Shown here in pieces: positions 6,666-7,840 of a stretch of DNA of 7,840 bases. This stretch comes from Bacillota bacterium (GTDB lineage: Bacteria; Bacillota; Clostridia; UBA1381). Within the stretch, counting starts at the first letter, position 1. The number at the start of each line of letters is the position of its first letter. The notes beneath the pieces are model-generated. The model was not told where the DNA came from, made no database searches, and saw only the letters and a program-made list of their open reading frames with translations. Where the stretch lies: positions 1-7,840 of the forward strand of contig JAJQAT010000007.1 of assembly GCA_021203665.1 (NCBI GenBank). Direction: 5' to 3'. The position numbers and the translations under genes were made by a program.

Positions 6666-6729
6666 GACCCCTCAGTCACGCCTATGGCGCGACAGCTCCC
6701 CTCTTACGGCTTACGCCGACGTGGGGCGC
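6666..6729. repeat. Structured palindromic intergenic element (two stem-loops)
   Basis: Stem 1 pairs 6675-6682 with 6686-6693 around a 3-base loop. As minus-strand RNA it is a full 8-pair stem with one G-U wobble; as plus-strand RNA it has an A-C mismatch. Stem 2 pairs 6695-6701 with 6723-6729 (6 of 7 pairs) and, inside it, 6707-6710 with 6715-6718, capped on the minus strand by a GUAA (GNRA-type) tetraloop. No U-run follows on either strand, so it is not a standard terminator. The CCCCTCAGTC...GACAGCTCCCCT theme resembles interspersed repeats I recall from gut Oscillospirales genomes; this is memory, not a search result. Confidence 0.6.
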
Positions 6730-6762
6730 AAAACCACAACTGATAAATAGCGGTAAATATTA

Positions 6763-6788
6763 TAGGAATTTTTGCCGCGATTGCAAAT
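6763..6788. repeat. Degenerate intergenic repeat, copy 2
   Basis: It carries TAGGAATTT (identical to 6593-6601) followed directly by GCCGCGATTGCAAAT, 13 of 15 bases identical to 6624-6638. Relative to copy 1, the GGGGAAATTTAG part between these two words is missing. Confidence 0.5.
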
Positions 6789-6871
6789 CAGCGCGATAAA
6801 TTTTCTCGTATTGCCGCCGAGGCAAACGGTTGCCGTACGTGTGTACTGCTCCGTTTGTTTCGGTGGTGAGA

Positions 6872-6888
6872 CGGGGAAATTTAGCCGC
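6872..6888. repeat. Degenerate intergenic repeat, copy 3, just past the xerD stop
   Basis: CGGGGAAATTTAGCCGC differs from 6612-6628 at one base and has the same orientation. It ends six bases from the xerD stop codon. Copies 1 and 3 bracket about 240 bases that include the stem-loop element. The rest of the 6525-6893 gap holds no reading frame or RNA gene that I can support. Confidence 0.5.
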
Positions 6889-6893
6889 TGATT

Positions 6894-7778
6894 TTAGGCG
6901 CGCGGGTGAGCCTTTGCATATACATCCTTCAGCTTGCTGTTTACCATTCTGGAATAAACCTGGGTTGATGAAATATCGGCGTGTCCCATCATTTCCTGTA
7001 TTGAGTGAAGATCCGCTCCGTTTTCAAGCAAATGCGCCGCGAACGAATGACGCAGAGTATGCGGAGTTATTTCGGTCTTTATACCCGCCTCGTGCTGATA
7101 ATGCTTTATCAGCTTCCAAAAGCCCTGCCTTGAAAGGCGCATACCGCCGCAATTTACAAACAACGCGGTTTCGCTTTCGTTTTTTATCATACATTCTCTC
7201 GCGTTTTGTATGTAATCGCAAAGAGCCTCCTTCGCTTTATTGCCCATGGGTATTATGCGTTCCTTTTTTCCTCCGCGGCAGCGTATAAAGCTCATGGGTA
7301 TATTCACGTCAGTGATTTCGAGATTTATAAGCTCGCTTACGCGTATGCCGGTGGCATACAAAAGCTCAAGCATGGCTTTGTCGCGCACACCCTTGTTGTC
7401 GGTTGTTTTCGGCTGCTCCAAGAGCAGCTCCACCTCCGCGCCGGTGAGAATCTGCGGAGCTTTCTTTTCAACGTGCGGAGCTTCAAGATTTAACGTGGGA
7501 TTTGCGGATACCGCACCGTTTTGCATCATGAACAAATAAAAGGAGCGCAGCGACGCAAGCGTTCTTGAGACGGTCGAGCTTGCCTTTCCCTTTTTTTGAA
7601 GCGACATAAGATATGTCAAAACCGTGGTCTTTGTCGCGGACGAGGCGTCGCCCATTCCGCTGTCGCTGAGATATGTAATATACTGCGTTACATCGCGCCT
7701 GTACGACTCGACCGTGTTCAGCGATTTATGCCGCACATTCGTCATAAAGCTTGTATATTCCTCCACGTATGTGTTCAT
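6894..7778 (-). CDS. xerD: Tyrosine site-specific recombinase, XerD type
   Basis: A 294-residue recombinase that, with XerC or a paralogue, resolves chromosome dimers at dif near the division septum. Residues ~1-90 are the N-terminal core-binding (SAM-like) helical domain, and ~105-290 the catalytic domain. All tyrosine recombinase residues are present: Arg146 in YATGIRVSEL, Lys172 in GGKKER, His240 and Arg243 in TPHTLRHSFAAH, His266 in MMGHADIS and the nucleophile Tyr275 in STQVYSR. Length matches XerC/XerD rather than a phage or ICE integrase, which usually carries an extra arm-binding domain. XerD is preferred over XerC because dacF follows, as in the Bacillus neighbourhood, but the two are hard to separate by eye. 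The ATG at 7778 has GGGAGG (7794-7789) at spacing 10. The 62 bases upstream to the window edge show no gene and no clear promoter. Confidence 0.92.
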   Translation of the reverse strand: MNTYVEEYTSFMTNVRHKSLNTVESYRRDVTQYITYLSDSGMGDASSATKTTVLTYLMSLQKKGKASSTVSRTLASLRSFYLFMMQNGAVSANPTLNLEAPHVEKKAPQILTGAEVELLLEQPKTTDNKGVRDKAMLELLYATGIRVSELINLEITDVNIPMSFIRCRGGKKERIIPMGNKAKEALCDYIQNARECMIKNESETALFVNCGGMRLSRQGFWKLIKHYQHEAGIKTEITPHTLRHSFAAHLLENGADLHSIQEMMGHADISSTQVYSRMVNSKLKDVYAKAHPRA

Positions 7779-7840
7779 TTGGTGTATTCCTCCCGCTTTT
7801 ACCGTTTGTTTACATATGTTTCAAAAACATTTCATTTGTG

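Noticed and set aside
6821..6834. Hairpin GGCAA-ACGG-TTGCC as xerD terminator
   Set aside because: The stem has only five pairs and no U-run follows on the minus strand.
6830..7288. Plus-strand open frame running from the intergenic repeat region into xerD
   Set aside because: It overlaps the catalytic half of xerD and has no recognisable product; it begins in repeat-rich non-coding sequence.
7811..7822. ACATATGT palindrome upstream of xerD as a LexA-type operator
   Set aside because: The symmetric core is only eight bases, and it lacks the GAAC-N4-GTTC arms of the Gram-positive SOS box.
1..7840. CRISPR array, tRNA or rRNA genes, toxin-antitoxin pair or phage module
   Set aside because: No regularly spaced repeats, cloverleaf, rRNA signature or matching small gene pairs were seen. 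The only recombinase is of the housekeeping Xer type.

Overview
This window looks like a piece of a chromosome from a Gram-positive, low-to-mid GC member of the Clostridia (Bacillota). The evidence is indirect: AGGAGG-type ribosome binding sites, S-layer homology domains joined to a cell-wall hydrolase, a copper-amine-oxidase N-terminal ('stalk') domain protein, a DacF-type carboxypeptidase next to xerD, and an intergenic stem-loop sequence resembling interspersed repeats of gut Oscillospirales (that last point is from memory). I cannot name a genus.

All six convincing genes lie on the minus strand, so transcription runs from right to left. In transcription order they are a XerD-type tyrosine recombinase (7778-6894), a 369-base gap filled with degenerate repeats and a structured stem-loop element, a secreted D-alanyl-D-alanine carboxypeptidase (6524-5358), an SLH-domain glucosaminidase-like wall hydrolase (5270-4182), an ABC-F ATPase (4169-2262), D-aminoacyl-tRNA deacylase Dtd (2265-1822), and a secreted CAO-N domain protein with Asp-box-like motifs (1783-80). 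A good sigma-A promoter with an extended -10 precedes the SLH gene. The next three genes follow with gaps of 12 bases, a 4-base overlap and 38 bases, so 5270-80 is probably one transcription unit.

Functionally the window mixes envelope genes (carboxypeptidase, SLH hydrolase, CAO-N protein) with translation quality-control genes (ABC-F, Dtd), plus the chromosome dimer recombinase. The xerD-dacF adjacency matches the Bacillus xerD-drm-pupG-dacF neighbourhood with the two middle genes missing.

The oddest feature is at the left edge. The first 55 bases are identical to an internal piece of dtd (1869-1923), so the AT-richer CAO-N gene is bracketed by two direct copies of dtd sequence. This may be a real duplication or insertion scar, or an assembly artefact. 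I do not see a new defence, mobile or RNA system that I could defend; the other points of interest are the repeat-rich gap before dacF, a possible forespore-type promoter there, and the unassigned N-terminal part of the CAO-N protein.
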